64,000 nt of DNA from Agromyces sp. Leaf222. Its GTDB lineage: Bacteria; Actinomycetota; Actinomycetes; Actinomycetales; Microbacteriaceae. The stretch covers positions 2,536,605 to 2,600,604 of the forward strand of contig NZ_LMKQ01000001.1 in assembly GCF_001421565.1 (NCBI RefSeq). The letters are read 5' to 3'. Every line of letters begins with the position of its first letter. Position 1 is the stretch's first letter. The notes under the pieces were generated by a model that saw only the letters and a list, made by a program, of their open reading frames with translations, was not told the DNA's origin and ran no database searches. The translations under genes and the position numbers were made by a program. Shown one piece after another: positions 62,849-64,000 of the stretch.

Positions 62849-64000
62849 TCACGCCCCCGGAGCGACCTCGTTCGGCACCGGCTGCAGCCGGAACAACCGC
62901 ACCACGCGCCCCGAGTCGCGCTCGTAGGCCCGATAGCCGGGCCACTGCGCCTCGATGAGCGCCCACGCCGCCTCGCGCTCGGCATCGGCGTCGATGAGCG
63001 AGGCGCGCACCGCCAGTTCGCGACCGCGCACGGTGATCGCGGCATCCGGCCGGCGAAGCAGGTTGTAGGTCCACCCCGGATGCCGCGCCATCGCGAAGGT
63101 CGTGCCGGCGACGATCGCGCGTCCATGCCCGTCGGGCGTGTACATGAGCGGCGTGTCGCGTGGCTCCCCCGTCTTGGCGCCGACCGTGTGGAGCACGAGG
63201 GAGGGCACCAGGAGCGCGCTGAGCTGAACGCGCCCGCCCGTAGTCCAGCCGATGACCGCCTCGATCGGCGGCAGCAGCACCGGGGCGATCGCGCGGAACA
63301 CCCGTGTCCGCGTGAGCGGCGCGACCAGGCCGCGCACGACGCGCAGCACGATCGAGCTGCGCGGCCTCCCGTCGGGGAGTCCGTCGGCGAACCCGTCGCC
63401 TCGGGCGCGACGACGCGTCGCACGACCGCCGCTCGACCGCTGCTCATCGGCACGCACACGCTCGAGCACGCGATCCCGCTCGCGCCCCCATTCGCGATCG
63501 CGCCGATCTTCGACGCCCGTGATGATGTAGGCCGCCGCGATGAGGATGACCTGGGACGAGAGGTTCAGCCAGAGCAGCAGGGCGATGAGCGAGCCGAACG
63601 AGGCCAGCAGCGGGTTGGAGGTCGCGCCGCCGACGAAGAGGCCCGAGAGCTCCTGCAGCACCGTGAGCCCGGCACCGCCGATCAGGGCGCCGACCCACAG
63701 CGTTCCCGCATTCGGGCGCACGCCCGAGAGCACGAGGAACATGCCGGCGACGACGACGGTGTCGATGGCGAAGATCACCAGCACGGCGACCGCTCCCGTG
63801 AGGAACGTGTAGCCCTCGGCGCTGCGCGAGAGGCCGAGCCAGCCGAAGAGCATGTCGAGCGCGGCGGTGCTGAAGAACGTGATCGCGGCGGCCCCGACGA
63901 GCAGGGCGCCGAACCCGATCGCCAGCAGGAGGTCGCGCAGCATCGTCCAGAGGAAGAAGGTCTGCGGGTCGGGCTGCCCGCCGATCCGGCGGATCGCGAC
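62849..64000 (-). CDS. YihY/BrkB-type membrane protein fused to deazaflavin-dependent nitroreductase domain, 5' end beyond window
   Basis: The frame is open from the stop at 62849 to the right edge (383 codons seen). The first part has four hydrophobic helices ending FGSLIALLLWLNLSSQVILIAAAYIITG, the C-terminal half of the YihY/BrkB fold. A charged linker of about 55 residues (DRRDREWGRERDRVLERV...) leads to a domain with LVPSLVLHTVGAKTGEPRDTPLMY, RHPGWTYNLLRRPDAAITVRG and AQWPGYRAYERDSGRVV, matching F420-dependent Ddn-type nitroreductases. No stop or good internal ribosome site separates them. It would place a reductase domain on the cytoplasmic face of the membrane. Confidence 0.82.
   Translation of the reverse strand, partial: VAIRRIGGQPDPQTFFLWTMLRDLLLAIGFGALLVGAAAITFFSTAALDMLFGWLGLSRSAEGYTFLTGAVAVLVIFAIDTVVVAGMFLVLSGVRPNAGTLWVGALIGGAGLTVLQELSGLFVGGATSNPLLASFGSLIALLLWLNLSSQVILIAAAYIITGVEDRRDREWGRERDRVLERVRADEQRSSGGRATRRRARGDGFADGLPDGRPRSSIVLRVVRGLVAPLTRTRVFRAIAPVLLPPIEAVIGWTTGGRVQLSALLVPSLVLHTVGAKTGEPRDTPLMYTPDGHGRAIVAGTTFAMARHPGWTYNLLRRPDAAITVRGRELAVRASLIDADAEREAAWALIEAQWPGYRAYERDSGRVVRLFRLQPVPNEVAPGA

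Noticed and set aside
62849..63943. Separate nitroreductase gene starting inside the frame
   Set aside because: No ribosome site or family-typical start was found between the membrane part and the reductase part, and the frame is unbroken; treated as a fusion with the caveat stated.

Overview
High-GC actinobacterial chromosome, most likely family Microbacteriaceae (order Micrococcales). Evidence: roughly 70% G+C, frequent GTG/TTG starts, many TANNNT -10 boxes placed for leaderless transcripts, a division and cell wall (dcw) cluster in actinobacterial order, a C50-carotenoid crt operon, and a pgsA/FHA/MerR block syntenic with mycobacteria. The genus cannot be fixed from this window; an Agromyces-like organism is a guess. 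There are no rRNA or tRNA genes, insertion sequences, prophage genes or CRISPR arrays. This is mostly core chromosome.

Layout. (1) 1-26.3 kb, all on the minus strand: the dcw cluster, read right to left as mraZ-rsmH-ftsL-ftsI-murE-murF-mraY-murD-ftsW-murG-murC-ftsQ-ftsZ. It continues into PLPBP-sepF-yggT-divIVA-lspA-RluA family, then dnaE, hisD, nrdR and a 3'-truncated pyrD. These genes make lipid II, build the septal synthase FtsW/FtsI, position the Z ring (SepF, DivIVA) and supply replication and nucleotide functions. (2) 26.6-35.3 kb: DUF3040 protein, IdsA-type prenyl synthase, Rv2175c-like protein, LysM protein, PknB-type PASTA kinase, class II DAHP synthase, acyltransferase and ROK glucokinase. 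(3) 35.5-46.3 kb: acyl-CoA ligase, peptide deformylase, two ParA/MinD ATPases on either side of pyruvate carboxylase, then the minus-strand block pgsA-FHA (GarA/OdhI-like)-FtsR-like MerR-second MerR. (4) 46.3-54.1 kb: DUF1295 membrane protein, NUDIX hydrolase, and a MarR regulator divergent from the tightly overlapping operon idi-crtE-crtB-crtI-crtYe-crtYf-crtEb. This operon should make a C50 carotenoid from IPP/DMAPP. (5) 54.1-64 kb: small accessory units, comprising an S4 protein with a GNAT, a secreted lysozyme-like protein, a YchJ-like protein, an MBL hydrolase, a small alarmone synthetase, an ArsR-like regulator facing a degenerate-P450/PEP-mutase pair, a stand-alone LigD polymerase, DUF2277, an acyltransferase, and a membrane protein fused to a deazaflavin-type nitroreductase that runs off the right edge.

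Points most worth a second look: the P450-like protein that keeps the heme-cysteine loop but lacks the ExxR and oxygen-activation residues; the YihY-nitroreductase fusion; the altered MurE specificity motif; the 10-bp-spaced repeats around the mraZ promoter; the near-palindromic MarR/idi operator; the repeated leaderless promoter layout; and the frequent heptamer GGATGCC/GGCATCC.
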